Source: Temnopleurus reevesii
Lineage: Eukaryota > Echinodermata > Echinoidea > Temnopleuroida > Temnopleuridae
Direction of reading: 5' to 3'
Assembly: GCA_036244855.1 (NCBI GenBank)
Contig: BQKZ01013616.1
Location: forward strand, 1-12,688
Length of the DNA stretch: 12,688 nt
The translations under genes were made by a program, and so were the position numbers. A model generated the notes under the pieces. It saw nothing but the letters and a program-made list of their open reading frames with translations, was not told where the DNA came from and made no database searches. Below, in pieces: positions 1 through 7,135 of this stretch. Position 1 is the stretch's first letter, and each line of letters begins with the position of its first letter.

Positions 1-77
1 GGTTCTTATATCTCCCTGGGATGGCTGTTTGTTGCTCTCCACCTCTGTTCTAGTCAGCCTTGGACGCAGAGTCTTAC

Positions 78-344
78 GGATCGATGGTCAATCGTAAAAC
101 CATTGGAATCCTGCATTGGGTTAACCAGAATCGGTGGGTCACAGGAAGGCTCAACGTCAGATGTTCGGAAATCTTCCTGTGGCGGCCATTCAGTGCTCCC
201 TGTTCCTCGTTCACATTCGTCACCGATGGGGGCGCCCTCGCATTCATTCAAAGCCTTTAGGAGGCACTCCGGTTGCAGATGGATGATCAACTGCGAGCCA
301 CCGGGCTCTCCCTGGGGCGCTTCCTGGACATGATCTCTGACCTT
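78..344 (-). CDS. Exon H: Pro/Gly/Cys-containing C-terminal region
   Basis: The acceptor TTTGTTGTTTTACCAG has a good pyrimidine tract and the frame enters at phase 0. It encodes KVRDHVQEAPQGEPGGSQLI, then a segment with LQPECLLKALNECEGAPIGD, then acidic and Pro-rich text ending DSNGFTIDHRS. The 3' end is ambiguous. A donor TCC|GTAAGA at 78/77 would give 267 bp (89 codons, phase 0) with the gene continuing outside the window. Without splicing, the frame runs eight more codons to TGA at 56-54, which would be the true stop, followed by 3' UTR. I list the spliced form because the donor matches GTAAGA. There are four Cys residues and no hydrophobic segment long enough to cross a membrane. No family is recognised. 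Confidence 0.78.
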
Positions 345-796
345 CTGGTAAAACAACAAATAATGAGGGATTTGAACTATATAGTAACCATGGTTACATC
401 CTAAACAGTTGACAAATTAACATATCTACAATAACAATGATACTCCTAATAATATACAGCATTTAAACACGCCATCTCTTCAGTCATCGCTAGACAGATT
501 TTGTAATATCATTACCCGGCCATAGCATAGCTGCCAAGTAAACGCTTTTGCATTTAAAGGAATAAATTCCTGCCGTTACCCATTCACCTCACGTGGGTTA
601 AGTGCAGCACAATGTGGATAATATTCTTTTTGCTGAAGGAAATTGACGCCATTGGTGAGATTCGAACCTACGACCCTCGGGTTGAAAGGCGAGAGTCAGA
701 ACCACTGCACCATGACGCCCCCATATGGTAAATTTATATTTAAAGAATTTATGCTGAATTCATCACAACGGCATGTCTCAGCAAAGTAATAGTTAC
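345..796 (-). other. Intron G-H, mostly a SINE
   Basis: This 452-bp GT-AG intron has no coding signal. About two thirds of it is the SINE at 430-722. The rest is AT-rich with no further structure that I can see. Confidence 0.75.
430..722 (-). mobile_element. tRNA-derived SINE (minus orientation)
   Basis: Read on the minus strand, the element starts with a tRNA-like head. Its A box lies in TGGTGCAGTGGTTCTGAC (712-695) and its B box in GTAGGTTCGAATCTC (about 671-657). After the head comes a conserved body (GAGGTGAATGGGTAACGG and TAGCTATGCTATGGCCG-like text) and an AT-rich tail near 430-480. It is clearly the same family as the plus-strand copy at 8332-8605, with the two heads and bodies aligning over most of their length. 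The polymerase III boxes are diverged, so it is probably not active. The outer limits are approximate; I see no clear target-site duplication. Confidence 0.82.
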
Positions 797-901
797 CATT
801 TCGTTATCTGCTTCCCTAAGAGTTGATCTTCCGTCTTGGGTAGATGTACAGATCAGTCGACGCATTCTATCTATCACATCTTCTGTATCAATCTTAACCA
901 G
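797..901 (-). CDS. Exon G: helical segment
   Basis: This exon is 105 bp, phase 0 to 0, with acceptor CGATTCCAACAG and donor GAAATG|GTAACT. It encodes 35 residues: LVKIDTEDVIDRMRRLICTS and then TQDGRSTLREADNEM. The charged and hydrophobic spacing (V, I, V, I, M, L, I) predicts an amphipathic helix, possibly with exon F as its N-terminal part. No known motif is recognised. Both flanking introns also join in phase 0, so this exon could be skipped without a frameshift. The open frame, the amino-acid make-up and both splice signals support it. Confidence 0.82.
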
Positions 902-1421
902 CTGTTGGAATCGTGCAAATAGTGTAGAATAGTGAGATATAGGTCTTCACTGCTAATATCATATTTTGGTCAAAACATGCTATGATAAGGGGGTTTAATT
1001 TTTCCACAATGCAAGAAGAATTCTGTTTAAAAAATCCCATGGAATTATAAAATGTAATAGGTATGTCGCAAAATTTGCTGTAAAATGACATACATATTCT
1101 GAGCTGTAAATGAATCGAATAATATGTCAATTGATGTCACAGAATAGTTGTCCAAAGTGTATAAAATACATTGGATCCATATTCCTGATAATACTGTATT
1201 ATAATTTATAGTGATAATCTTTCTATACTTAGTGGCTTATGTTCCTAATAGTTTAATATAAGTTTTAAGAGTATCTAATTAAGCATATTGTTTTTCTTTA
1301 TTGTAACTGGTGTAAAATTATTATAGATTTATTATTATATCAAGCGCTATATGTTATTAAGTATATGTATTATCATTACATTATTGCTCTTCATCAAGAA
1401 AAAGGACAAATAAACTCATAC
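902..1421 (-). other. Intron F-G, no further features
   Basis: This 520-bp GT-AG intron is very AT-rich. The stretch near 1342 (AAGCGCTATATGTTATTAAG) resembles the GCGCTATATAAATG tail of the SINE family and may be an isolated SINE tail. I see nothing else in it. Confidence 0.6.
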
Positions 1422-1457
1422 CTCGCTATTCTGCACCATCATATGTAAATTCTGGTC
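1422..1457 (-). CDS. Exon F: 36-bp microexon
   Basis: This is a phase 0 to 0 microexon of 12 codons reading DQNLHMMVQNSE. The acceptor is GATTTCAACACAG and the donor is AGCGAG|GTATGAG, which is strong. A second AG six bases further in (GACCAG) would remove two residues and keep the frame. Being symmetric, the exon could be skipped without a frameshift. The peptide is polar and could be helical, leading into exon G. Confidence is lower because so short an exon has little coding signal of its own. Confidence 0.68.
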
Positions 1458-1926
1458 CTGTGTTGAAATCACGCATCGAACACCATGGCACACACGCAAC
1501 GTAAGCTGCACGTAAAATCAAGGGAAAAAACAAGAAGTCACCATTATCATCACAAAGATTTCTCAATGTCCAGCGCTTGCATGGGTCGCGTTATTCATCC
1601 TACAGTGAGGCAGATATGTACTTTTTTTTGGGAGGAGGGGTAATTGTGGGATTGGTGATACAAGCATGTGATGATTTTATAAGTGAGGGCATCGCTCATT
1701 CGATTTTTTTTCAAAATGGCCGCCATCACTTGTATGAAACGATCAATATCATAAATTGTAATGAAAACATTACATGGATTTGCATTCATTGTTACCACGA
1801 TAGATGCCGACGCTCCCCCATGCTAAAGCCTTAGCACACCGTAGGAACAATGGCGGATTGACCTGTTCGACGTAAAATACACAGAATACGAGCACAAATG
1901 TACTCCTAATATCCTACATAGATATA

Positions 1927-2012
1927 TTTAGGCATGTAAAGCAACTTGTGAATACATCAGCTCGTTTGACATCACTTTCTGCATCCTGGTCATTACGAAT
2001 CTATACCTTTAA
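1927..2012 (-). repeat. Dispersed repeat, copy 1 (inverted relative to 5440-5523)
   Basis: Read on the minus strand, this matches 5440-5523 on the plus strand closely. Both run from AAAGGTATAGATTCGTAATG, through a GCAGAAA...TGATGT...AAACGA block, to TTTACATGCCTAAAT. Weaker similarity (CGTATTCTG and a GGGGAGCG block) extends towards 1800. No terminal inverted repeats were found. Confidence 0.7.
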
Positions 2013-2469
2013 TTTTGTTGATTTATTAAATAAAAACTTGGAATTCATAACTTTTGGATAAATTATGCAATTTTGCTCAATTTTTCACAATTTGTTCATC
2101 TTATTTTTGTTCATTTAATGGGAGCAATTTAATGTCTGAGTGTCGTTCCCCTTTAAAAAACAGTGTACCCCCACTTAATCATGTTTGCCTTACACCTCCC
2201 CATCCACAAGCTAATTTGTACAAGCTACGCCAGTTTGGTAACTTACAGATTGATTGGAACTTGCATGCCACATTACTGGTTGTGGCAAAAAAAAATGAAA
2301 TAATAACGGCATCACAAAAAAAAGCCCTTCTTTGTCAGAAAAAAGCAATCAACAAGCAGATCACTTTCCGGTCACTTTTCTTTCCATCGCTGCCAGACCG
2401 AAAGAGGGCGCGATTTCGAGAATTCATGGGCAACGAAAAAATCTCGAACGTTTATTGTGTTAATTAATA

Positions 2470-2542
2470 TTTGTTTGTTTGTGAAGCGCATAGAGAATCT
2501 CCCTAATTATTATGCGCAATAAATTTCTATTATTATTATTAA
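2470..2542 (+). repeat. Retroelement-like 3' tail with TTA microsatellite
   Basis: The segment GTGAAGCGCATAGAGAATCT leads through TTATGCGCAATAAA to TTCTATTATTATTATTAA. A short structured 3' end followed by a TTA/ATT repeat is typical of the tails of non-LTR elements and SINEs in marine invertebrates. The body of the element is not recognised; the 137-codon open frame at 2054-2467 has no domain I know. Confidence 0.45.
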
Positions 2543-2760
2543 GCCATCATTCTTGCGTTCTATACGAAGATATGATCACGCTATCTGTCGGTCGCGCTCG
2601 TATGGGGTAGACCTACTTGGGTGCAGAGAATTATAAAAAATAAAAATAAAAAAAACCCTTCAGAATCTGAACTAAGAAGCAGCCAATAACAGTACCACCA
2701 CCATCAACAACACAACAAATCAAACATTTTATTTCAGGACAGAATCCAAAATAATAAAAA

Positions 2761-2782
2761 GGGATGGGGGGGGGGTGGGGGG
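2761..2782 (+). other. G-run with quadruplex potential
   Basis: This is an almost uninterrupted G tract (20 of 22 bases G, in runs of 3, 10 and 6). It lies on the template strand of the gene, so the pre-mRNA carries a C tract here. It may be a slippage-prone simple repeat only. Confidence 0.55.
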
Positions 2783-2917
2783 CAATGAGTATAGATGAAT
2801 CGATAGACTATGTGAGGGAGGGGTGTCTGATGCAGATCAATGTAAATTAATGATCTCATATATCAACTACATTACTAGCAACATCAGCTGCACATTCCTC
2901 CATTTTGAATTTTGAAA

Positions 2918-3084
2918 TCGTCGGTGTTTTCACGAAGTGACGGAGTCCAAATGGTTTTATTACGAAGTTATAGAAATCCCGACATAGCAACAATTCAAAT
3001 GATATCCCAATGGAAAGCTGCAGAAAATGGTTTTATGCAACATTAACATTTGGTTACCGTCTTTCCGTAAAAAACGCGGACGAG
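2918..3084. mobile_element. Short TIR element, family 1 copy 1 (MITE-like)
   Basis: The left end TCGTCGGTGTTTTCACGAAG continues TGACGGAGTCCAAATG. The right end, read on the minus strand, is TCGTCCGCGTTTTTTACGGA then AAGACGGTAACCAAATG. The two ends align over about 40 bp, and the interior is about 85 bp. Size, TIRs and lack of coding capacity fit a non-autonomous DNA transposon. A related copy lies at 6522-6719. No target-site duplication was identified. Confidence 0.65.
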
Positions 3085-3558
3085 ACATTTTCGTTTAAGA
3101 TACGAACCCTTTTTGACTCGGTGGTTCGGATGTATTCGGACATCGCTCGGGCATTCATCGGCTCCAAACAATCGATGCTCATGATGCAATCCCCTTGTGA
3201 AGTCCCGATCTTTGATTGGTCGACTTTACACTGTAACAATATAGGGGAAACACCATTTGAATACAGTTTCATGTTTTATTGTCATATTACCATCTTACAA
3301 CATTTCAATGACGTAATTTGTGGTTGTCGATTATATGTGAAACAAATTCTCAAGTCAAGCTGTCTGCCATGTCTGGATAAAAACTGAAATCATGCAAAAC
3401 TGAAGATATGTTTCTATATATATCAAGATATCTATGAGATTGATTGTAGAGCCATGAAATGGCACAAAAATCCAATGTGGTGCTTTTTTAATATGGTGAA
3501 TATTTTACCAGAGAGATGTCATCTCTAGAGGGCATTTCAGTCATTCTCCAACAGTTAC

Positions 3559-3637
3559 CATAGCAACACTAAAATGGTGCTTTTCATTCGATCTTGTTAA
3601 ATGTTGATTCTGATGCCTAGCATCTACTACTGATTCG
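3559..3637 (-). CDS. Exon E: YESVVD motif and His/Gln/Asn-rich segment
   Basis: This exon is 79 bp, phase 2 to 0, with acceptor TATCTGAACAG and donor GCTATG|GTAACT. The codon split with exon D is TA|C (Tyr). It encodes ESVVDARHQNQHLTRSNEKH then HFSVAM. The Tyr with following ESV resembles an SH2- or PTB-type phosphotyrosine context (Y-E-x-V), which would suit an adaptor; this is inference from a very short motif. It is the only segment between exons D and F that I found with both splice signals and the phase 2 to 0 needed there. The splice signals are moderate, so the boundaries are a little less sure than those of D. Confidence 0.8.
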
Positions 3638-3659
3638 CTGTTCAGATAATATATAAAAT

Positions 3660-3745
3660 GTTGAATGAGCAAGAACTTAACCCAGTCGGCCATCATGGTC
3701 AATAACAATATCCACCAGATCTTCTTACACATCAATTCTTCCTCA
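3660..3745 (-). pseudogene. Decayed duplicate of exon D
   Basis: Read on the minus strand, AGAAGATCTGGTGGATATTG through CATGATGGCCGACTGG aligns with the 3' half of exon D. The encoded texts compare as EDLVDIVIDHDGRL here and EDLLDTVLVDNDDGRV in exon D. Similarity continues past the donor (GGTTAAGT here, AGTAAGT in D, then a shared GAATGA-type motif). The codon before EDL is TAA where exon D has AAA (Lys), and upstream similarity fades into purine-rich sequence with no usable acceptor. It therefore cannot replace exon D in frame and is best read as a dead duplicate exon. Confidence 0.65.
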
Positions 3746-3990
3746 CACTCTCTCCACTCTCATAGCTTTCTTTTGTCCTTTTTTTTTTTTATAAAATTCC
3801 TCCAATATCTCCCACCCCATTCTCCCCTCCCACCTCTCCCCTATATCACTTCTTGTTTCAGCTTCTATTGAGCGGTCGACCAATCTTCTTCAGCATAATT
3901 TTATCCTCACTCCCTACTCCCCCTCCCCCTCCATCAGCGTTCTTGTTTTGAATGAACAAGAACTAGATTGAGCTAGCAATGGTATGCACT

Positions 3991-4160
3991 AGGGGCTCGA
4001 AATGGTCTTAGCTATCCTCTTCCTGCTAAGACGTCTCGACTTCTTGTGCCACCCTCGTAACATAGACTTTATACTTGATACGACTATGTTAAGAGGGTGG
4101 CACAAGAACTTAAGACGCCTTAGCATGAAGAGGATAGCTAAGACTATTTCGTGCAATTGG
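3991..4160. repeat. Long foldback element, 68-bp arms
   Basis: The arms at 3998-4065 and 4084-4151 are inverted copies with about 61 of 68 positions identical, separated by an 18-bp loop. An outer AGGGGC...GAAAT / ATTTCG...GCCCCT pairing with an indel extends the ends. To the right, GTTTCATAAAGCTGTGCGTA with repeated GTGCGTA and GTCGTGCG motifs to about 4305 looks like the rest of a MITE. The open frame at 4002-4301 is an artefact of this repeat. Confidence 0.8.
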
Positions 4161-4354
4161 CCCCTGTTTCATAAAGCTGTGCGTAAAGCTGTGCGTATAC
4201 CTACTGCTGATTCGTTCTTGTTTGTGGCGCGGAATCGCACCGAAGAACTGAAGAAAGGATCACCAATCGCTCGCACAGTCGTGCGTCGTACGTGTGCGTA
4301 GATCTACTCACAGGCCTTCTTTCGCTCAAGTTTTCCTACTCTCGCTCCTATAGC

Positions 4355-4360
4355 TCTCCT

Positions 4361-4394
<34 letters not shown>
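4355..4394. repeat. TC/GA microsatellite
   Basis: This is a nearly pure TC dinucleotide tract on the plus strand, about 40 bp. On the gene's strand it is a GA tract starting about 47 bases past the donor of exon D. Purine-rich intronic tracts near donors can act as splicing enhancers; that is inference. Confidence 0.85.
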
Positions 4395-4441
4395 ATATCT
4401 AATTATCCCTCCTCTCTCAAATTTTGAATGAATAAACTTAC

Positions 4442-4543
4442 TAGACTCTGCCATCATCATTGTCAACCAGAACAGTGTCGAGAAGATCTTCTTTTGTGTA
4501 CCTTCTTCCTGATTTTCCATCATCCATCAAATCAGGAAATTTG
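4442..4543 (-). CDS. Exon D: short acidic segment with RRYTKEDLLDTVL
   Basis: This exon is 102 bp, phase 2 to 2. The acceptor TTGTTTTTTTTCTAG has an excellent pyrimidine tract and the donor CTA|GTAAGT is strong. The codon split with exon C is AG|C (Ser). It encodes KFPDLMDDGKSGRRYTKEDL followed by LDTVLVDNDDGRV, with a Tyr completed in exon E, so the joined product contains GRVYESVVD. The acidic and hydrophobic alternation around EDLLDTVLVD suggests a short helix or docking motif; no family is recognised. A diverged copy of this exon's 3' half lies about 800 bp downstream in the transcript, in the next intron. In the genome the donor is followed by a GA repeat of about 40 bp, read on the minus strand. 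Confidence 0.87.
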
Positions 4544-4762
4544 CTAGAAAAAAAACAAGGGTTACCAAAATAATTGGTTTAAGTGAAATAAGATCACATT
4601 GTCTTGGAGAGTAAATAGGAAATTTTCTTCACAATAATGATAACAAATAATAGTGATGATGATAATGCTTCTTAAAAATATTCTTTTTAACAATGTTATC
4701 GTAATTATTGCAAATTAGGTTTAAATGTATGCGGCCCTTTTTCTATCTTTAAAAATAAAAGA

Positions 4763-4873
4763 ATATGATATTTAGGAATACAATAAAACCTTAAAATGTT
4801 CATCCAATTCTGTGCATGAGAAGTTGTCCTCTATCCAGTAAGAAAATATTGAATTAGTGTCGTGAGACACGAC
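4763..4873 (-). mobile_element. Fragment of the TTAA-flanked MITE family
   Basis: Read on the minus strand, TCGTGTCTCACGACACTAAT continues TCAATATTTTCTTA and CTTCTCATGCACAGAATTGG. This aligns with 11761-11880 of the copy at 11587-12108, including the small CGTG...CGACAC palindrome that the copy at 9586-10055 lacks. Both ends of the element are missing. Confidence 0.68.
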
Positions 4874-5439
4874 TTTAAAGCTTTAAAGTATGACTAGATA
4901 AGATAAATATTTTTGACCAAAGGATTAGAATAATATAAAACGGCCTGAATGAGCTAAATTGTATTTCGATTATCGACAATGACGTTGCCTTTAAACTGTG
5001 CAAAATGGCCTTGATAATTCGGAACAAAACGTTCAATTGTATGCAGTAAACTTTCAAGTCTCTGCATTTTGAAAATCATATTGTTTCATTTTCAAATTTG
5101 CGTGTTATATTTTGTTTTGTTTGACTAATTTAAATGTAAAAGTGATTGGAAAGAATAGAATTGGCTGAAATCACACAAGGTTCATTATGAGGGGAGGAAA
5201 TGTCGAGTTGATATATACATTTTGAACATGGAAGTATTGGTTGTTATATGTCATTTGACAACATCCTGACCAAAAAAAGAAAAGGGGACACAAAAAATGT
5301 TTGGCTCTAAAGAATGAAAAGTTATTCAGGTTCATGATTAATAACTGTTCACTGTTGCTAATACTGTTTTGATATTTTATTCACTTTGAAACCTCTCAGA
5401 GAAATCAATGTAATATTTCATGTTTGTATAAAAAAAATT

Positions 5440-5523
5440 TTTAAAGGTATAGATTCGTAATGGTCGGGCTGCAGAAATTGATGTGAAACGAACTGGTGTA
5501 TTCACGCTTTACATGCCTAAATT
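5440..5523 (+). repeat. Dispersed repeat, copy 2
   Basis: This is the plus-strand partner of the repeat at 1927-2012, starting TTAAAGGTATAGATTCGTAA and ending TTTACATGCCTAAAT. Similarity weakens beyond 5530. The two copies lie in different introns of the same gene, in opposite orientation. Confidence 0.7.
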
Positions 5524-6005
5524 TTCGCACGTATTCTGGCAGGTTTTTTTACTTTTTTATTTTTAATATTTTGTTTTAAAAATGCCAATCAGCTGTTATT
5601 CCTATGAATCACACGGGACCGAGCAGGAAGGTTTCGGAGGAGTGACAGGTAGTGTTGTCTGCAGTGTGTGGGTTCGCATCCATTTTGTATGTGAAGCGAT
5701 ATGTCCTGTTGGGGAGCGCGATCAACGCGCGTCGTCCTTTTTTTTCACGATAACTAAAGCCATTTCTAGGTCGATTTCACTTTTAAAAAACCTATGAAAA
5801 TGCTCTAATTGTAAAACTGCATTATGGTAATACTTTTACTGCAGCTCACAAAGTAGTTAAATATATGAAGCGCCATCGCTCCAAAACTGATCTATCTGTT
5901 ATTAAAGTCTCATTTTGTCAAGATGTTAATGCAAAATGTCGAATGATAACACATACATTTCAAAGATAAGAGGGTAGCGTATATTTTCCTTTGTTGATTT
6001 CTTAC

Positions 6006-6217
6006 CTGTAACCTGAGTCACACCATGAAGAAAGACTGCGGATGGAGGGCGATGGGGACAATGGTGTAACATATCCTTTTCGTCCATCATCATCACCATC
6101 ATTATCATCATCATCATCGTCGCTTTGTTTGTCCGAGGCTTCCTTCTCGACATCGATTTCCTTCTCAACATCAATCTCCTTCTCATTAGGGGTGGTCGTG
6201 TGATGCTCCCTTTGATT
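6006..6217 (-). CDS. Exon C: acidic Glu/Lys/Asp-rich linker with Tyr motifs
   Basis: This exon is 212 bp, phase 0 to 2, with a consensus donor TACAG|GTAAGA. The chosen acceptor is GATAATAG|AATCAAAG; the frame before it is closed by TAG, and this acceptor gives the phase 0 needed after exon B. The pyrimidine tract is poor, so an acceptor 12 bases further in (GGAG|CAT, also phase 0) is possible. The protein starts NQREHHTTTPN, then has a short repeat of EKEIDV (two full copies plus EKEA), then six Asp in a row and DNDGDDD, then GRKGYVTPLSPSPSIRSLSS and WCDSGYR. The Asp run is encoded by a GAT microsatellite. YVTPLSP and the SSWCDSGY segment are candidate Tyr/Ser phosphorylation sites. A longer open frame in another register is a shadow rich in Met and Arg and is not supported by phase. 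Confidence 0.82.
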
Positions 6218-6436
6218 CTATTATCAGATCATAGTGAGTGAAAATTTCTCATGAGCTAACCATTTCAAATATTTGCGCAGGCTAGCTGTACTGTGCAAGC
6301 TCAAGTGAAATTTCCCGCGATCCATGATTCTATTATCAGATCATAGTCACTGGAAATTTCTCATGAGCTAATTCTTTCAAATATCATGAGCACGCCAGAT
6401 GCACTCTGTAAGGTCAAGTGAAATTCCCCGCGATCA
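6213..6436. repeat. 112-bp tandem duplication at the exon C acceptor
   Basis: Two head-to-tail copies, 6213-6324 and 6325-6436, both start TGATTCTATTATCAGATCAT and end near CCCGCGATCMA. They share long identical blocks (AATTTCTCATGAGCTAA, TCAAGTGAAATT) with scattered differences. The first five bases lie in exon C, so the splice acceptor TAG|AATCA exists twice, 112 bp apart. Confidence 0.88.
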
Positions 6437-6521
6437 ATTGTTACAACCACATGCATCGCCTTTTACAAAATATTAATGTAAAACTGCAAATAACTTAAAA
6501 AAAAGACTTCTAGGTACCATT

Positions 6522-6719
6522 TCGTCCGTGTTTTCACGAAGTGACGGGAGCCAGAGGGTGTTGTTACACTAAATAAGTTACAAATCCAGTGAAACGTGTC
6601 CTTCTGTAGAATTAACACGCTTTCCGATAGGATGAATTTGCGCTATGTCAGGATTTCTTTGTCTTTATGCAACAATTTCCTTTGGCTCTCGTCCCTTCGT
6701 GCAGGGGAATTGTAGACGA
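6522..6719. mobile_element. Short TIR element, family 1 copy 2 (MITE-like)
   Basis: The left end TCGTCCGTGTTTTCACGAAG continues TGACGGGAGCCAGAGG. The right end, read on the minus strand, has TCGTCTACAATT and then CACGAAGGGACGAGAGCC. It is the same family as 2918-3084, sharing a nearly identical left TIR. The right end is more diverged, with a few extra bases. Confidence 0.62.
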
Positions 6720-6857
6720 TCAATGTAATTCTATAAGGGGCAGAATAATCGGACATACAGGACAAAAAAAGTCCGTGACAGATCGGGCCACTAAATCATG
6801 TAAATAGCAATAGACAATTTATGAATTTTCAATGGCATGAATTGGTTTAACAGATTG

Positions 6858-7003
6858 TTTATATCATTAGAAATTCACAAGTTTTGTAATTAGTAGTCTG
6901 ATTTTTACAAAGTTCTTGAAAGTTCGGAGCACTAATAGGAAAGTTATGAACTATTTATATCATTGAAAATTCATAACTTTAATATTAGTCGTCCAATTTT
7001 CCT
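6858..7003 (+). repeat. Direct repeat pair of about 50 bp
   Basis: The segment at 6858-6907 (TTTATATCATTAGAAATTCA then CAAGTTTTGTAATTAGTAGT) recurs at 6954-7003 (TTTATATCATTGAAAATTCA then TAACTTTAATATTAGTCGT). An inverted scrap, TTATGAATTTTCAATGGCAT, lies at about 6820-6839. It probably derives from an old foldback or MITE. Confidence 0.5.
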
Positions 7004-7135
7004 CACACTATTTTGTTCTGTCTGTCTTATATCCATGCTCTACCTGAACAAGACTAGATGATATTCAATGAGAAATGGGGCTGAGCCGTGACCAAGACTT
7101 GTAATTTAAAAGCAAAAATCGTACAAAGGGCGTCA

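Larger units (their letters stand above)
1458..3558 (-). other. Intron E-F, repeat-rich
   Basis: This intron of about 2.1 kb contains, in plus-strand order: diffuse unique sequence (1500-1850), one arm of an inverted dispersed repeat (1927-2012 core), a retroelement-like 3' tail (2470-2542), a G-run (2761-2782), a TIR element (2918-3084) and GC-richer sequence at 3085-3250 that is open on both strands but does not fit as an exon. Nothing is recognised at 3280-3550. Confidence 0.6.
3638..4441 (-). other. Intron D-E with exon relic, foldback and pyrimidine tracts
   Basis: This 804-bp intron holds a decayed duplicate of exon D (3660-3745), strongly pyrimidine-rich plus-strand tracts (about 3735-3945 and 4335-4420, the latter including a TC repeat) and a long foldback element (3991-4160) with a repetitive flank to about 4305. 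A motif from just downstream of exon D (TTTTGAATGA.AAA) recurs at 3944-3960 and 3656-3672, which suggests that segmental duplication built this intron. Confidence 0.65.
4544..6005 (-). other. Intron C-D
   Basis: This intron of about 1.46 kb contains a fragment of the TTAA MITE family (4763-4873) and one arm of the inverted dispersed repeat (5440-5523, weaker to about 5740). The stretches 4880-5430 and 5800-6000 are AT-rich with nothing recognised. The open frame at 5582-5797 lies in the weak part of the repeat and has no domain. Confidence 0.6.

Noticed and set aside
2054..2467. 137-codon plus-strand open frame, the longest in the window
   Set aside because: It is Lys- and Phe-rich low-complexity text from AT-rich DNA, with no domain. 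It ends in a retroelement-like tail, so at most it is untranslated repeat sequence.
3062..3250. Possible extra minus-strand exon after a good acceptor (TATATTGTTACAG|TGTAAAG), 63 codons open
   Set aside because: Its only plausible donor (ACG|GTAACC) gives phase 2, which does not fit between exons E and F, and its end lies inside the TIR element at 2918-3084. The plus strand is equally open, so the openness is not evidence of coding.
3010..3387. 125-codon plus-strand open frame
   Set aside because: It starts inside the TIR element, has no recognisable domain and no splice or promoter context; the region is open by chance on both strands.
4002..4301. 99-codon plus-strand open frame, Arg-rich
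   Set aside because: It is read through the foldback arms and loop; the Arg content reflects GTGCGTA-type repeats.
5926..6186. Met/Arg-rich 86-codon minus frame over exon C
   Set aside because: It is a shifted register of exon C. Only the acidic register fits the phases of exons B and D and ends at the consensus donor.
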